Shown: positions 1-9,189 of the stretch, in pieces
Numbering within the stretch: the first letter of the stretch is position 1
How the letters are laid out: each line of letters starts with the position of its first letter
Origin: ZC4RG30 sp963726085
GTDB lineage: Bacteria; Pseudomonadota; Gammaproteobacteria; Steroidobacterales; Steroidobacteraceae
Length of the DNA: 64,000 bases
NCBI GenBank assembly: GCA_963726085.1
Contig: CAVSAR010000004.1
Span: forward strand, 124,001-188,000
Direction of reading: 5' to 3'
The notes under the pieces: model-generated
Seen by the model: only the letters and a program-made list of their open reading frames with translations
Told to the model about the DNA's origin: nothing
The model's database searches: none
Made by a program: the position numbers and the translations under genes

Positions 1-114
1 GTACATTTCAGGCTGTAAAATCAAAGAGTTACGAACCACACATTGTGTAATGTGACGCAATTCACACGTATGTCTTTCAATTTGAGCAGCGGCCGCGGTG
101 CTGTGGAGAATCCC

Positions 115-1299
115 CTAACTACCCGTCCCGGCTTGTGAATTCTGGCGGGGAAGAAACCGGGCAATTACGTCGTTGAGGAACAGCTGACCCCGGGGACTGG
201 CACGCCAGCCGCTGCCTGTGGCCTCCAGGAGGCCCTCGCCGACCAGGTCGGCCAGCGCCGGCTGCATCACTTCTATAGGAAGTCCGGTGCGCGCGCCGAA
301 CTGCTGGCGGGAAAAGCCGTCCGTGAGGCGCAACGCATTCATCATGAACTCGAACGGCAGATCGATTTTCGGCACGGTCCGCCACTCAGGGCCCTGAGCG
401 CTGGCCAGGTAGCGTCGCGGTTCGCGCAGGTGGGTACTGCGCTGGACCACGCCGGCCGGCACCCCGGTCAGCTTGCCGTGCGCGCCGGCGCCAAGGCCCA
501 GGTAGTCCCCGAAGTTCCAGTAGTTGAGGTTGTGCGCGCACTGGTGGCCCGGGCGCGCGAACGCCGACGTCTCGTATTGCGCGAATCCGCGGCTGGCCAG
601 CACGCCGTGACACTCGGTCTGCATCTGGAAGGCCAGGTCCTCGTCCGGCAACGGCGGCGGATGGTGCGCAAACACGGTGCCCGGTTCCAGCGTCAGCTGG
701 TAATGCGACAGGTGCGCCGGCTCTAGGGCCAGCGCCGACGTCAGGTCGGACAGTGCGCCGGCCAGCTGCTGTGCGGGCAACGCGTACATGAGGTCCAGGT
801 TGAAATTCTCGAGGCCACAGGCATGCAGTTCCTCGGCGGCACGATGCACATCCTCGACCTTATGGATGCGGCCCAGCGCCTTGAGTGCCTGGGGGTCGAA
901 ACTCTGCGCCCCCAGCGACACGCGGTTGATGCCGGCGTCGCGATATTCAGCGAAGCGCCCGCGCTCCACGGTGGCGGGGTTGGCTTCCAGCGTGATCTCC
1001 ACATCCGCCGCCATCGACAGCACGCCGCGCAACGCCCCGATCACGCGCGCCAGGGCGCCGGGGGAGAACAGGCTGGGGGTACCGCCACCCATGAAGACGC
1101 TGGCGATCTCGCGCGGCGGCGCCTGACCTGCTATGCGTTGCGCCTGCAGGTTGAGGTCGGCAACCAGGGTGTCGACGTAGCGCTGTTCGGGCAGGACTTC
1201 ACGCAATGCGTGCGAGTTGAAATCGCAATACGGGCACTTGCTCACGCACCAGGGGAAATGCACGTATATGGACAGCGGCGGTGCGGCCAGAGACTGCAT
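115..1299 (-). CDS. hemW: HemW-type radical SAM protein
   Basis: 394-residue radical SAM protein of the HemW/HemN-like group. The N-terminus carries the cluster motif CVSKCPYC (C18, C22, C25) followed by DFNSH, the HemW pattern rather than the CxxxCxxCxC of HemN coproporphyrinogen oxidase. A glycine-rich SAM-binding stretch (FMGGGTPS) follows and the C-terminal HemN domain is complete. HemW is known as a haem chaperone, so coproporphyrinogen oxidase activity should not be assumed. It is the last gene of a leftward four-gene operon; its ATG overlaps the rdgB stop by one base (TAATG), implying translational coupling. The rdgB-hemW pairing is common in gammaproteobacteria. Confidence 0.93.
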   Translation of the reverse strand: MQSLAAPPLSIYVHFPWCVSKCPYCDFNSHALREVLPEQRYVDTLVADLNLQAQRIAGQAPPREIASVFMGGGTPSLFSPGALARVIGALRGVLSMAADVEITLEANPATVERGRFAEYRDAGINRVSLGAQSFDPQALKALGRIHKVEDVHRAAEELHACGLENFNLDLMYALPAQQLAGALSDLTSALALEPAHLSHYQLTLEPGTVFAHHPPPLPDEDLAFQMQTECHGVLASRGFAQYETSAFARPGHQCAHNLNYWNFGDYLGLGAGAHGKLTGVPAGVVQRSTHLREPRRYLASAQGPEWRTVPKIDLPFEFMMNALRLTDGFSRQQFGARTGLPIEVMQPALADLVGEGLLEATGSGWRASPRGQLFLNDVIARFLPRQNSQAGTGS

Positions 1300-1925
1300 T
1301 ACTGCGCGGCCCGCAGGGTGAGCTGTGCAATCAGCTGGCGCAGTGCCTGGCCGCGATGGCTGACGGCGTTCTTGTCGGCCTGGCTCATCTGCGCCACGGT
1401 TGCGGTGAAGCCCCGCGCAATGAACAGCGGATCGTAGCCAAAGCCCCCCTCGCCGCGTGCGGCGGCGGCGATTCGCCCTTCCCAGGTCCCCTTGGCGATC
1501 AAGGGTGCCGGGTCGTCGGGCTCGCGCAGGAACACGATTACGCAGCGGTAGCGCGCCGCGCGCAGCGGGCCGGTCTTGCCCGCCAACTCGCCCAGCAGCA
1601 GGGCGTTGTTCTGATCATCCGTGGCATGTTCGCCGGCGAAACGCGCCGAGTGCACCCCCGGCCTGCCGCCCAGCGAATCGACTTCCAGGCCTGAGTCATC
1701 CGCCAGCGCGGCCAGCCCGGAGGCCACTGCGGCATTGCGGGCCTTGAGCAGCGCATTGGCTTCGAACGTGGCACCGGTCTCCGCCACGGGCGCAATGCAA
1801 AGCTTGGACTGCAGGATCAGATCCAGGCCCAGCGGTGTCAGCAGCGTGGCCAGCTCGCGCTGCTTCCCGGCATTGCCCGTGGCCAGGACCACGCGGCGCG
1901 CGACCGGGCGTGGGCCGGGGCTCAT
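1299..1925 (-). CDS. rdgB: RdgB/HAM1 family XTP/dITP pyrophosphatase
   Basis: 208 residues, normal family length. The nucleotide-binding start VVLATGNAGKQREL and the central DDSGLEVDSLGGRPGVHSA block are the signature of the HAM1/RdgB family, which hydrolyses dITP, XTP and ITP to monophosphates and so keeps deaminated purines out of DNA and RNA. The cytosolic enzyme normally acts as a dimer. Its ATG overlaps the rph stop (ATGA) and its own stop overlaps the hemW start, so it sits inside a tightly coupled operon. Confidence 0.95.
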   Translation of the reverse strand: MSPGPRPVARRVVLATGNAGKQRELATLLTPLGLDLILQSKLCIAPVAETGATFEANALLKARNAAVASGLAALADDSGLEVDSLGGRPGVHSARFAGEHATDDQNNALLLGELAGKTGPLRAARYRCVIVFLREPDDPAPLIAKGTWEGRIAAAARGEGGFGYDPLFIARGFTATVAQMSQADKNAVSHRGQALRQLIAQLTLRAAQ

Positions 1926-2656
1926 GCGCCCAGCGCGGCGAGCTGCAGCTCGAACAGCTGCTGCGTTCCCCGGGTCGCCAGCGCCAGCAGTGCATCCAGT
2001 TCATCGCGCCGCATGGCGTGCCCCTCGGCCGTGCCCTGCACCTCGATGAAGCCGCCGCCGCTGTTCATCACCACGTTCATGTCGGTCTCGGCGGTGGAAT
2101 CCTCGCTGTAGTCCAGATCAAGCAGCGGCCGGCCGCCAACAATGCCGACCGACACCGCCGCCACCTGGCCGTGCAGCGGATTGACGATGCCCTTTTCCAC
2201 CACCAGCTTGCGGCAGGCGTCGGCCAGTGCCACATAGGCACCGGTCACCGACGCGGTGCGCGTGCCGCCGTCGGCCTGCAGGACGTCGCAATCGAGGGTC
2301 ACCGTACGCTCACCCAGGGCAGACAGGTTCAGCGCCGCGCGCAGCGAGCGGCCGATGAGGCGCTGGATCTCCTGCGTGCGTCCGGACTGCTTGCCACGCG
2401 CGGCCTCGCGCGCGCCGCGCGTGTGCGTTGCCCGCGGCAGCATGCCGTACTCGGCCGTGACCCAACCCTGCCCCTTGCCACGCAGGAAGCCCGGCACGCC
2501 CTCCTCGATGCTGGCCGTGCACAGCACCCGCGTTTCGCCAAATTCCACCAGCACCGAACCTTCCGCGTAACGCGTAAACCCGCGCGTGAACTTCACGGGG
2601 CGCAATGCGTCCGGTGCCCGACCATCGCGTCGCGAGGCGGCAACCACGGCGCTCAC
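1922..2656 (-). CDS. rph: ribonuclease PH
   Basis: 244 residues, matching the family length of about 240. RNase PH is a phosphorolytic 3'-5' exoribonuclease that trims tRNA 3' ends. Visible landmarks are RPVKFTRGFTRYAEGSVLVE at the start, the GWVTAEYGMLPRATHTR active-site region, and LDLDYSEDSTAETDMN near the C-terminus, which carries the acidic catalytic residues. The start is GTG, overlapping the stop of the phosphatase gene upstream (GTGA). Gene order phosphatase-rph-rdgB-hemW is a conserved RNA and nucleotide-quality block. Confidence 0.95.
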   Translation of the reverse strand: MSAVVAASRRDGRAPDALRPVKFTRGFTRYAEGSVLVEFGETRVLCTASIEEGVPGFLRGKGQGWVTAEYGMLPRATHTRGAREAARGKQSGRTQEIQRLIGRSLRAALNLSALGERTVTLDCDVLQADGGTRTASVTGAYVALADACRKLVVEKGIVNPLHGQVAAVSVGIVGGRPLLDLDYSEDSTAETDMNVVMNSGGGFIEVQGTAEGHAMRRDELDALLALATRGTQQLFELQLAALGA

Positions 2657-3390
2657 AGCACCCTCAGCACGGCGACGGAAGTATTGTCGGCGGCCACGCC
2701 GCCGCGCCGGACCGCGAATTCGCTGATCGCCTGCAATGCAGCCTGCAGGGGCGTGGTGGTGTACAACGATGCGGCGATGTCATCGTCGGACAGGTATGAC
2801 CAGAAACCGTCCGTGCACACCAGCAGAATGTCCCCGGCTTGCACGCGCACGCTGCGCCCGATATGCATCTCGGGCAGCAGCTGATCGCCGCCCAGGCAGC
2901 TCTCGACGAAATTGCGCATCGGGTGATTGATCGCCTGGTTGGCGTTGATCAGGCCTTCCTGCAGCAGCAGCTCCACGTGGCTGTGATCGCGGGTGCGGCT
3001 GACCACCTTGCCCGCACGCAGGTGATAGATACGGCTATCGCCAACGTGGGCGATCCACGCCGTGTCATCCTGCAGCAAGCACACCGCTCCGGTGGCGCGC
3101 GGACGTTGCTCGAGCGGCAACAGCATGCCGATCTCCACGATCTCCGCGTGTGCCTGGCCCAGCGCCAGGTGCAGGAATGCCAGCGGATCCAGCAACGGCT
3201 GCGGCAACGCGGCAAAGCGCGTGACCAGCGTCTTGCGGGCGATCTCCGCCGCGCGCGCGCCATCGGCATGGCCACCCATGCCATCGAACGCGCCGATCAA
3301 TGCAGCGGCGGGTTGAGATACGACGGCAACACGATCCTGGTTCTCTTCGCGGGCGCCGACCAGGCTGATCTCGGCATGTTCGACTTGCAA
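2653..3390 (-). CDS. PP2C-family serine/threonine phosphatase
   Basis: 245 residues making one PP2C domain with no membrane segment. The metal-binding motifs are in order: ENQDR with D19 near the N-terminus, FDGMGGHADG with D36 and G37, DGFWSYLSDDD in the second half, and a C-terminal DNTSVAVL aspartate. PP2C enzymes (Stp1/PrpC type) remove phosphate from Ser/Thr using two Mn or Mg ions. No kinase or FHA gene is adjacent, so the substrate is unknown. The best start is TTG, just downstream of a G-rich stretch; no ATG fits the domain start. It is the first gene of the leftward operon and diverges from yicC across about 70 bases. Confidence 0.88.
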   Translation of the reverse strand: MQVEHAEISLVGAREENQDRVAVVSQPAAALIGAFDGMGGHADGARAAEIARKTLVTRFAALPQPLLDPLAFLHLALGQAHAEIVEIGMLLPLEQRPRATGAVCLLQDDTAWIAHVGDSRIYHLRAGKVVSRTRDHSHVELLLQEGLINANQAINHPMRNFVESCLGGDQLLPEMHIGRSVRVQAGDILLVCTDGFWSYLSDDDIAASLYTTTPLQAALQAISEFAVRRGGVAADNTSVAVLRVL

Positions 3391-3463
3391 AACCGACCCC
3401 CGCTGTTCGGCTAGACTGTTGCGCCATTATTGCATTGTGCGCTGCCGCGCAGATAGGCCAACG

Positions 3464-4339
3464 ATGATTGTCAGCATGACCGGGTTCGCCCGCGCCGAGA
3501 CCACGAACACCGCCGGCGCGCTGGTTTGCGAGCTACGCAGCGTGAATCATCGCTATCTCGAGGCCACGGTGCGGCTGCCGGAGGAGTTGCGCCCGCTGGA
3601 AGCGGAGCTGCGCGCGCAGCTGCAGACGGAGCTGCGCCGCGGCAAGGTCGACTGCACCTTCACCAGTCGCAGTGCGGCGGGGCCGGGTCAGGCCCTGCAG
3701 GTGGACGCGGAGCTGCTGGCGCGCCTGATGCCGTTGCTCGACCAGCTGGTCGCCGCGACCCGCTCGTCGGCCGCGGCATTGCAGGTGAACCTGGTCGACC
3801 TGCTGCGCTTCCCGGGAGTGCTGCGCGAATCGGCGGCGGATCCGGAAGCGCAGTTGACCGCCGGCCGCACCCTGTTTGCCGCGGCACTGGCGGACCTCAA
3901 GAAGATGCGCGCCAGCGAAGGGGCCCGCCTCAAGGAGCTGGTCCGTGAACGCTGCGACCAGCTGGCCGCGATTGTTGCCCAGGTCCGGGCGCGGCTGCCC
4001 GAAGTGCAGGCCGGCATCCGCAGCCGCCTGACCGAGCGCGTGGCCGAGCTCACCGCCAATGTGGACAGCGAGCGGATTGAACAGGAGATCGCGCTGCTGT
4101 TGCAGCGCATGGACGTGGCGGAGGAGCTGGATCGCCTCGACGGGCACCTGGAAGAGACGCGCAAGATCATTTCCAGTCCCGAGGCCGCCGGGCGTCGCCT
4201 GGATTTCCTGATGCAGGAATTCAACCGCGAGGCCAATACGCTGTCATCCAAATCCCAGGATCTGGCAACAACGCGACTGGCGGTGGACTTGAAAGTGCTG
4301 ATCGAGCAGATTCGCGAACAGGTGCAGAACATCGAATAG
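3464..4339 (+). CDS. yicC: YicC family endoribonuclease
   Basis: 291 residues from the ATG giving MIVSMTGFARAE, the canonical family start; an upstream in-frame ATG would add 15 unrelated residues. The N-terminal YicC_N domain covers roughly residues 1-155 and the C-terminal DUF1732 domain the rest, ending EFNREANTLSSKSQDL..VDLKVLIEQIREQVQNIE, with the glutamates and histidines expected of this metal-dependent RNase. E. coli YicC cleaves small RNAs together with polynucleotide phosphorylase. It usually lies directly upstream of gmk; here two small exported-protein genes separate them. Confidence 0.93.
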   Translation: MIVSMTGFARAETTNTAGALVCELRSVNHRYLEATVRLPEELRPLEAELRAQLQTELRRGKVDCTFTSRSAAGPGQALQVDAELLARLMPLLDQLVAATRSSAAALQVNLVDLLRFPGVLRESAADPEAQLTAGRTLFAAALADLKKMRASEGARLKELVRERCDQLAAIVAQVRARLPEVQAGIRSRLTERVAELTANVDSERIEQEIALLLQRMDVAEELDRLDGHLEETRKIISSPEAAGRRLDFLMQEFNREANTLSSKSQDLATTRLAVDLKVLIEQIREQVQNIE

Positions 4340-4341
4340 GC

Positions 4342-5079
4342 GTGAAGAGTCCATTCAAAGCCATCCCGCTGGCGCTGAGCCTGCTACTGGGCCTGGGATT
4401 TTGCGACGCTTGCTGCGCCCAGGGCGCGGTTGTGTCGTCCTCCGCCTATCAGTTCGCCGATCCGCAGCGATTCGAATCGGCCATCCTGGAGTTCGAAAAG
4501 CAGGACCAGCTGCAACGGCCACCGCAAGGCGCCATCGTGCTGACTGGCAGTTCCAGCATTGCTCGCTGGAATGGCCAGGCCAAGGCGGCGCTTGCCCCGC
4601 TGACGGTAATCCCCAGAGGATTCGGCGGCAGCACGATGCACGACCTGCTGTATTACCTGGATCGCGTGGCGCTGGTGTACGCGCCGCGCGCCATCCTGAT
4701 CTATGAAGGTGACAACGATACCGGCGTCAATCCGCCCGTACCCAACGAGCTGATTCTCGAGGACCTGCGGCGGATCATTGCTAGGGTCCACGAGAAGCTC
4801 CCACACACCAGGATCTACGTTCTGTCGATCAAGCCCAGTGTGTTGCGGCGCGCCCGCTGGCCGGTCGCGCAGGAAGTAAATTCCGGATTCCGGGCCATCG
4901 CGGCCGGGGATCCGCTGGTCTACTACGTCGATGTGGCCACGATGTTCCTCAACCGGGATGGCAGCGTCATGACCGACATCTTCATTGCCGACAACCTGCA
5001 CTTGAATGACCTGGGCAATGCGATCTGGGGTGCGGCGATCAAGGCCGCGTTGATGCCCATGGAAGCCAGGCTCAACTAG
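4342..5079 (+). CDS. exported SGNH/GDSL-family hydrolase
   Basis: 245 residues from a GTG two bases after yicC. A hydrophobic signal segment (about residues 7-20) is followed by cysteines 21, 24 and 25, so a lipoprotein is possible, though no clean lipobox is present. SGNH blocks are visible: TGSSSIARW (nucleophile Ser around 70), RGFGGST (block II Gly), YEGDND (block III Asn125) and DNLHLNDLG (catalytic D217 and H220). These suggest a periplasmic esterase, lipase or deacetylase of unknown substrate. Its position in the yicC-gmk gap and the near-contact with yicC suggest co-transcription. Confidence 0.8.
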   Translation: MKSPFKAIPLALSLLLGLGFCDACCAQGAVVSSSAYQFADPQRFESAILEFEKQDQLQRPPQGAIVLTGSSSIARWNGQAKAALAPLTVIPRGFGGSTMHDLLYYLDRVALVYAPRAILIYEGDNDTGVNPPVPNELILEDLRRIIARVHEKLPHTRIYVLSIKPSVLRRARWPVAQEVNSGFRAIAAGDPLVYYVDVATMFLNRDGSVMTDIFIADNLHLNDLGNAIWGAAIKAALMPMEARLN

Positions 5080-5160
5080 CGATCAGCGTGCCGATTCGCG
5101 GTATATTTCCTCCCGACGAAGGAACTCGCTCACAACAACAGGACCATCCAGGGAGATTTC

Positions 5161-5661
5161 ATGACCAAGTCATTCGCGCTCGCCCTTGTCGCGGCCGCCA
5201 CTATCGGCCTTGCCAGCGCTGCCGATGCGCCCCCCGCCAAGCCCGCTGCCACCCCGCAACAGGAGACCGAGCGGCTGCTGACCGAGGTCCGCAACGACCT
5301 GCAGGCCAAGCGGGCCGACATCGTGGCCAAGGGCCTGACGCTCACCGCGGAGCAGGCATCAAAGTTCTGGCCGTTGTTCGAGCAGTTCCAGACCGAACAG
5401 AACGCGGTCATCGATGCCCAGCTCAAGGCCACACAGAAATACGTGGACAGCTACGCCACCCTGACGGACGCCGACGCGCTTGCCTATATCAATGCACTGC
5501 TGGAGCGCGACCAGAAGATCCACGATCTGCGCGTTAAGTGGCTGGCCAAGTTCCAGACCGTGCTGCCGGCGGGCACCGCTGCCCGTGCCATCCACATCGA
5601 CCGCCGGCTGGGGCTGCTGTCACAGCTGGCCATCGCGTCGAAAGTTCCGCTGGTTCGTTAA
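5161..5661 (+). CDS. small periplasmic helical protein, LTxxQ/CpxP-like
   Basis: 166 residues with a clear Sec signal peptide (MTKSFALALVAAATIGLASA) and GGGAG-type spacing to the ATG. After a proline/alanine linker the mature part is almost wholly helical and charged. It contains LTLTAEQASKFWPLFEQFQ, which resembles the LTxxQ motif of Spy/CpxP periplasmic chaperones and sensors. I cannot identify the function; the family resemblance is an inference from one motif and helical content. It ends 13 bases before the gmk start. Confidence 0.65.
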   Translation: MTKSFALALVAAATIGLASAADAPPAKPAATPQQETERLLTEVRNDLQAKRADIVAKGLTLTAEQASKFWPLFEQFQTEQNAVIDAQLKATQKYVDSYATLTDADALAYINALLERDQKIHDLRVKWLAKFQTVLPAGTAARAIHIDRRLGLLSQLAIASKVPLVR

Positions 5662-5674
5662 CCGGGGCGGGGCC

Positions 5675-6295
5675 GTGGCCGCGACGCTGTTTGTCGTCTC
5701 GGCGCCGTCCGGCGCAGGCAAGACCAGCCTCGTCAGGGCGCTGCGCGAGCGGCTGCCGCAGTTGCAGGTGTCCACCTCGCACACCACGCGGCCGCCGCGA
5801 CCCAATGAGCAGGACGGGCGCGAGTACTACTTCGTCAGCAACGAGCAGTTCGACCGCCTGGTGGCCACGGACTCCTTTCTCGAACATGCCCGGGTATTCG
5901 ACAACCAGTACGGGACCGGCCTGGGGCAGCTGCGGGACAAGCTGGCCGGGGGTCCGGTACTGCTGGAGATAGACTGGCAGGGGGCGCGCCAGGTGCGCCG
6001 CGCGCTGCCCGACTGCCGGTCCATTTTCATCCTGCCCCCCTCCCTCGAGGCCCTGCGCGAGCGGCTGACCGGCCGCGGCACCGACAGCCCCACCGTCATC
6101 GAGCGGCGGCTGGCCGATGCGGTCACTGACATGGGCCATTACGGCGAGTACGACTACGTGGTGGTCAACGACGAATTTCCCCGGGCCGTGGACCAGCTGG
6201 TCGAGATCGTCAGTGGCACCGGGGAAGACCTGACGCCCCGGCGGCCGCAGCTGTCTGCAGTGCTGGCGAATCTGCTACACTCCTTGGTCCCGTAA
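5675..6295 (+). CDS. gmk: guanylate kinase
   Basis: 206 residues from a GTG (VAATLFVVSAPSGAGKTSL), the usual length. It converts GMP to GDP with ATP. The P-loop SAPSGAGKTS is at residues 9-18; the GMP-binding region holds STSHTTRPPRPNEQDGREY with the conserved arginines and tyrosine, and IDWQGARQVR is the second signature. The open frame runs 195 bases further upstream, but that part overlaps the preceding gene and lacks homology-like features. It is the first of the gmk-rpoZ-spoT nucleotide and stringent-response group. Confidence 0.95.
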   Translation: MAATLFVVSAPSGAGKTSLVRALRERLPQLQVSTSHTTRPPRPNEQDGREYYFVSNEQFDRLVATDSFLEHARVFDNQYGTGLGQLRDKLAGGPVLLEIDWQGARQVRRALPDCRSIFILPPSLEALRERLTGRGTDSPTVIERRLADAVTDMGHYGEYDYVVVNDEFPRAVDQLVEIVSGTGEDLTPRRPQLSAVLANLLHSLVP

Positions 6296-6320
6296 CGCAT
6301 TGAATTAGCACAGGCGAACC

Positions 6321-6602
6321 ATGGCCCGCATCACCGTCGAAGACTGTCTCCCCAATGTCGACAACCTGTTCCAGCTGGTGTTGCTGGCAGCCGCCCGCGC
6401 CCGCCGACTGGCCAATGGCGCCGAGCCCACCGTGCCACTGGACAATGACAAGGTGACGGTCATCGCCCTGCGCGAGATCGCCGAAGGCAACATCACCCCG
6501 GAGATGCTGCTGGAGCCGGAGCCCACGCCGGAACCCATCGTCAACGACATCGACGCGCAGCTCGAGAACTTCCGCGCGCCCCAGTTTGGCCTGGGGGACT
6601 AA
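6321..6602 (+). CDS. rpoZ: RNA polymerase omega subunit
   Basis: 93 residues beginning MARITVEDCLPNV and containing NDKVTVIALREIAEG, the omega signature. Omega clamps the beta-prime C-terminus during RNA polymerase assembly and in proteobacteria forms part of ppGpp site 1. That fits its location immediately before spoT, which makes and degrades ppGpp. The acidic, proline-rich C-terminus (EPEPTPEP) is variable in the family. Confidence 0.95.
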   Translation: MARITVEDCLPNVDNLFQLVLLAAARARRLANGAEPTVPLDNDKVTVIALREIAEGNITPEMLLEPEPTPEPIVNDIDAQLENFRAPQFGLGD

Positions 6603-6614
6603 CACCCCTCCCGC

Positions 6615-8802
6615 ATGGACTATGCGTCCTCGCTGCTTGGCCTGATCCCAGGAACCAGCGCAAGGCGCACTCCCGGCCTCCGGGAATTGCTCGGCAAGGT
6701 CGAGCTCTACCTTCCGCCTGAACAGGTCGCGCGCATCCGCGAGGCCGCGGAGTTTGGCGCCCAGGCGCACCTGGGGCAGAAGCGCCTGTCCGGCGAGCCC
6801 TACATCGCGCATCCGGTGGCCACGGCCGAGATCCTCGCCGACCTGCACCTGGACGCCGACACCATCGTCAGCGCCATCCTGCACGATGTCATCGAAGACA
6901 CGCCCATCGCCAAGGAGGAGATCGCCCAGCGCTTCGGCACCGATGTGGCGGGAATCGTTGATGGCGTGACCAAGCTGGACCAGATCCAGTTCAAGAGTCG
7001 CGAAGAGGCACAGGCCGAGAGCTTCCGCAAGATGCTGCTGGCGATGGTACGCGACCTGCGCGTGATCATGGTCAAGCTGGCCGATCGCACGCACAACATG
7101 CGCACCATCGACAGCATGTCCGTGCAAAAGCGGCGCCTGATCGCCCGCGAGACACTCGAGATCTACGCGCCCGTGGCCGAACGCCTTGGCCTGTACAAGA
7201 TCAAGCTGGAACTGGAAGACCTGGGGTTTCGCGCCCTGTATCCCCAGCGCTACCGCGATCATCGAGCGGGCACTGAAGCGCGCCCGCGGCAACCAGAAGG
7301 AATTCCTCGGCAAGATCGGCAAATCCCTGGAAGAAGCGCTGAAGAAGGCCGGCATCCAGGCCGTGGTCGAATCGCGCGAGAAGCATCTGTACAGCGTCTA
7401 TCGCAAGATGCGGCGCAAGAAGTCATTGCTGTCGCAGGTGGTCGACGTGTATGGCCTGCGCATCCTCGTGGACACCTCCGACACCTGCTACCGCGCGCTG
7501 GGCGTGGTGCATGCGACCTACCGTCCGATGCCGGGCCGCTTCAAGGACTACATCGCGATCCCGCGCGTCAATGGTTACCAGTCGTTGCACACCACGCTGT
7601 TCGGGCCAAATGGCGTGCCCATCGAAGTGCAGATCCGCACCAGCGACATGCACCACATCGCCGAGTCCGGCATTGCGGCGCACTGGAAATACAAGGCTGG
7701 GGATGCCGGCGACTCCACGCAGCAGCAGCGGGCGCGCGCCTGGATCTCGCACCTGATGGAGATGCAGGCCAGCGGCAACGCCGAGGAATTCATCGAGAGC
7801 GTCAAGGTCGACCTGTTCCCGGACAAGGTCTATGTGTTCACGCCCAAGGGGGCAATCCTGCGCCTGCCGCGTGGCGCGACGGTGGTGGACTTCGCGTACG
7901 CCGTGCACACCGACATCGGCAACCGCTGTGTCGCGGCCAAGATCGACCGGCGCCTGGCGCCGCTGCGCTCGGTGCTGCGCAATGGCCAGACCGTGCAGAT
8001 CATCACCGCCAAGGGTGCGTCGCCGAACCCCTCCTGGGTCAACTTCGTGGCCACCGCCAAGGCGCGCAGCGCCATCCGGCATTACCTCAAGTCGCTGAAG
8101 CGCAGCGAGGCAGTGGAACTGGGCCGCCAGCTGCTCAACGCCGCGCTCGAGGAATTCCAGCTCAACGTGGATCGGCTCGACCCGGCGATACTCGAGCAGG
8201 CGCTGCGCGAACTGGGCTGCAAGGACCGTGATGAGCTGTTGTCGCAGATCGGCCTGGGCGAGCGCCTGGCGCCGCTGGTGGCGCGACGCCTGCTGCCTGG
8301 CGGCCACGACGCGGCCGGCGCGCTGACGCCACTGGCCATTGCCGGTGCCGAGGGGTTGCTGGTTTCCTACGCGCGCTGCTGTCGCCCCATTCCGGACGAT
8401 CCGATCATCGCCTTCCTGTCCGTGGGACGCGGCATCATCATCCATCGGGACACCTGCGCCAACGTGGAGGACTACCACAAGCACCCGGAAAAATGGCAGC
8501 CGGTGGCCTGGCAGGCCAACCTGACTCGCTACTTCAGCTCCGAGATCCGCGTGGAATCGGTCAACCGGGTGGGCATGCTGGCGGCGATTTCCGCCGCCAT
8601 TGCCGACACCGGCACCAATATCGGCCAGGCCAGTGTCGAACAGCGCGATGGGGACGTCTCGCTGATGCGCCTGGAGGTCGAGGTCAAGGACCGCTTGCAC
8701 CTGGCGCGGCTGGTGCGCACCATCCGGCGCATGCCCGATGTCGTGCGCGTGTCTCGCTACCAGGCCTCCCGCAAGAATCACCACGGATCCACCGAAGAAT
8801 GA
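6615..8802 (+). CDS. spoT: SpoT bifunctional (p)ppGpp synthetase/hydrolase, one-base frameshift
   Basis: Two overlapping frames together give one RelA/SpoT protein of about 728 residues, a normal SpoT length. The first frame holds the HD hydrolase domain (AHLGQKRLSGEPYIAHP; ILHDVIEDT with catalytic His-Asp; KLADRTHNMRT). The second holds the synthetase (SREKHLYSVYRKM, YGLRILVD, GRFKDYIAIPRVNGYQSLH), TGS (VFTPKGAILRLPRGATVVDFAY) and C-terminal ACT domains. The break is at about 7252-7260: the first frame reads LYPQRYR, then the second continues IIERALKRARG. Deleting one base there restores a standard SpoT. The stop overlaps the ridA start (ATGA). Intact hydrolase and synthetase motifs on both sides favour a sequence error over loss of function. 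Confidence 0.9.
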
Positions 8803-9182
8803 GCCGCAGCATCGTCTCGACCCCCAACGCCCCGTCCGCCATCGGCACCTATTCACAGGCCATACGTGCCGGGGACTTCCTCTATATATCGGGCCAGATC
8901 CCGCTCGACCCGGCCACCGGGCAACTGGTGACCGGGGACATCGACGCGGAGATCACGCGCGTGTTCGAGAACATCAAGGCCATTGCCCTGGCTGGCGGCG
9001 GCACCCTGGCCAGCGCGGTAAAGGTCAACGTGTCCCTCACGGACCTGACGCACTTCGCGCGCGTCAACGAGATCATGGCCACGTATTTCCCGCAGCCCTG
9101 GCCGGCGCGTGCCGCGGTCGGGGTCGCGGCGCTGCCCAAGGGCGCGCGCGTGGAAGTGGAGTGCATTGTCTGGATCCCCTGA
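8799..9182 (+). CDS. ridA: RidA family enamine/imine deaminase
   Basis: 127 residues starting MSRSIVSTPNAPSAIGTYSQA, a near-textbook RidA N-terminus. RidA hydrolyses reactive enamine/imine intermediates, such as 2-aminoacrylate, released by PLP enzymes. The substrate-binding arginine is in PARAAVGVAALPKGARVEVE and the signature GQIPLDPATGQLV is present. ATGA overlap with spoT indicates coupling. The spoT-ridA-recG order is widespread in gammaproteobacteria. Confidence 0.95.
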   Translation: MSRSIVSTPNAPSAIGTYSQAIRAGDFLYISGQIPLDPATGQLVTGDIDAEITRVFENIKAIALAGGGTLASAVKVNVSLTDLTHFARVNEIMATYFPQPWPARAAVGVAALPKGARVEVECIVWIP

Positions 9183-9189
9183 TCGGAAC

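Noticed and set aside
1..114. Promoter or small RNA at the left edge
   Set aside because: The region is AT-richer than its surroundings and suggests a promoter of an off-window gene, but no -10/-35 pair or hairpin is convincing.
115..3414. Long plus-strand open frames opposite hemW, rph and the phosphatase gene
   Set aside because: They are antisense to recognised genes, encode Arg/Pro/Ala-rich low-complexity products and result from high GC and codon bias.
5480..5674. Upstream extension of guanylate kinase by 65 residues
   Set aside because: It overlaps the preceding gene in another frame and the GTG at 5675 gives the exact family start and length.
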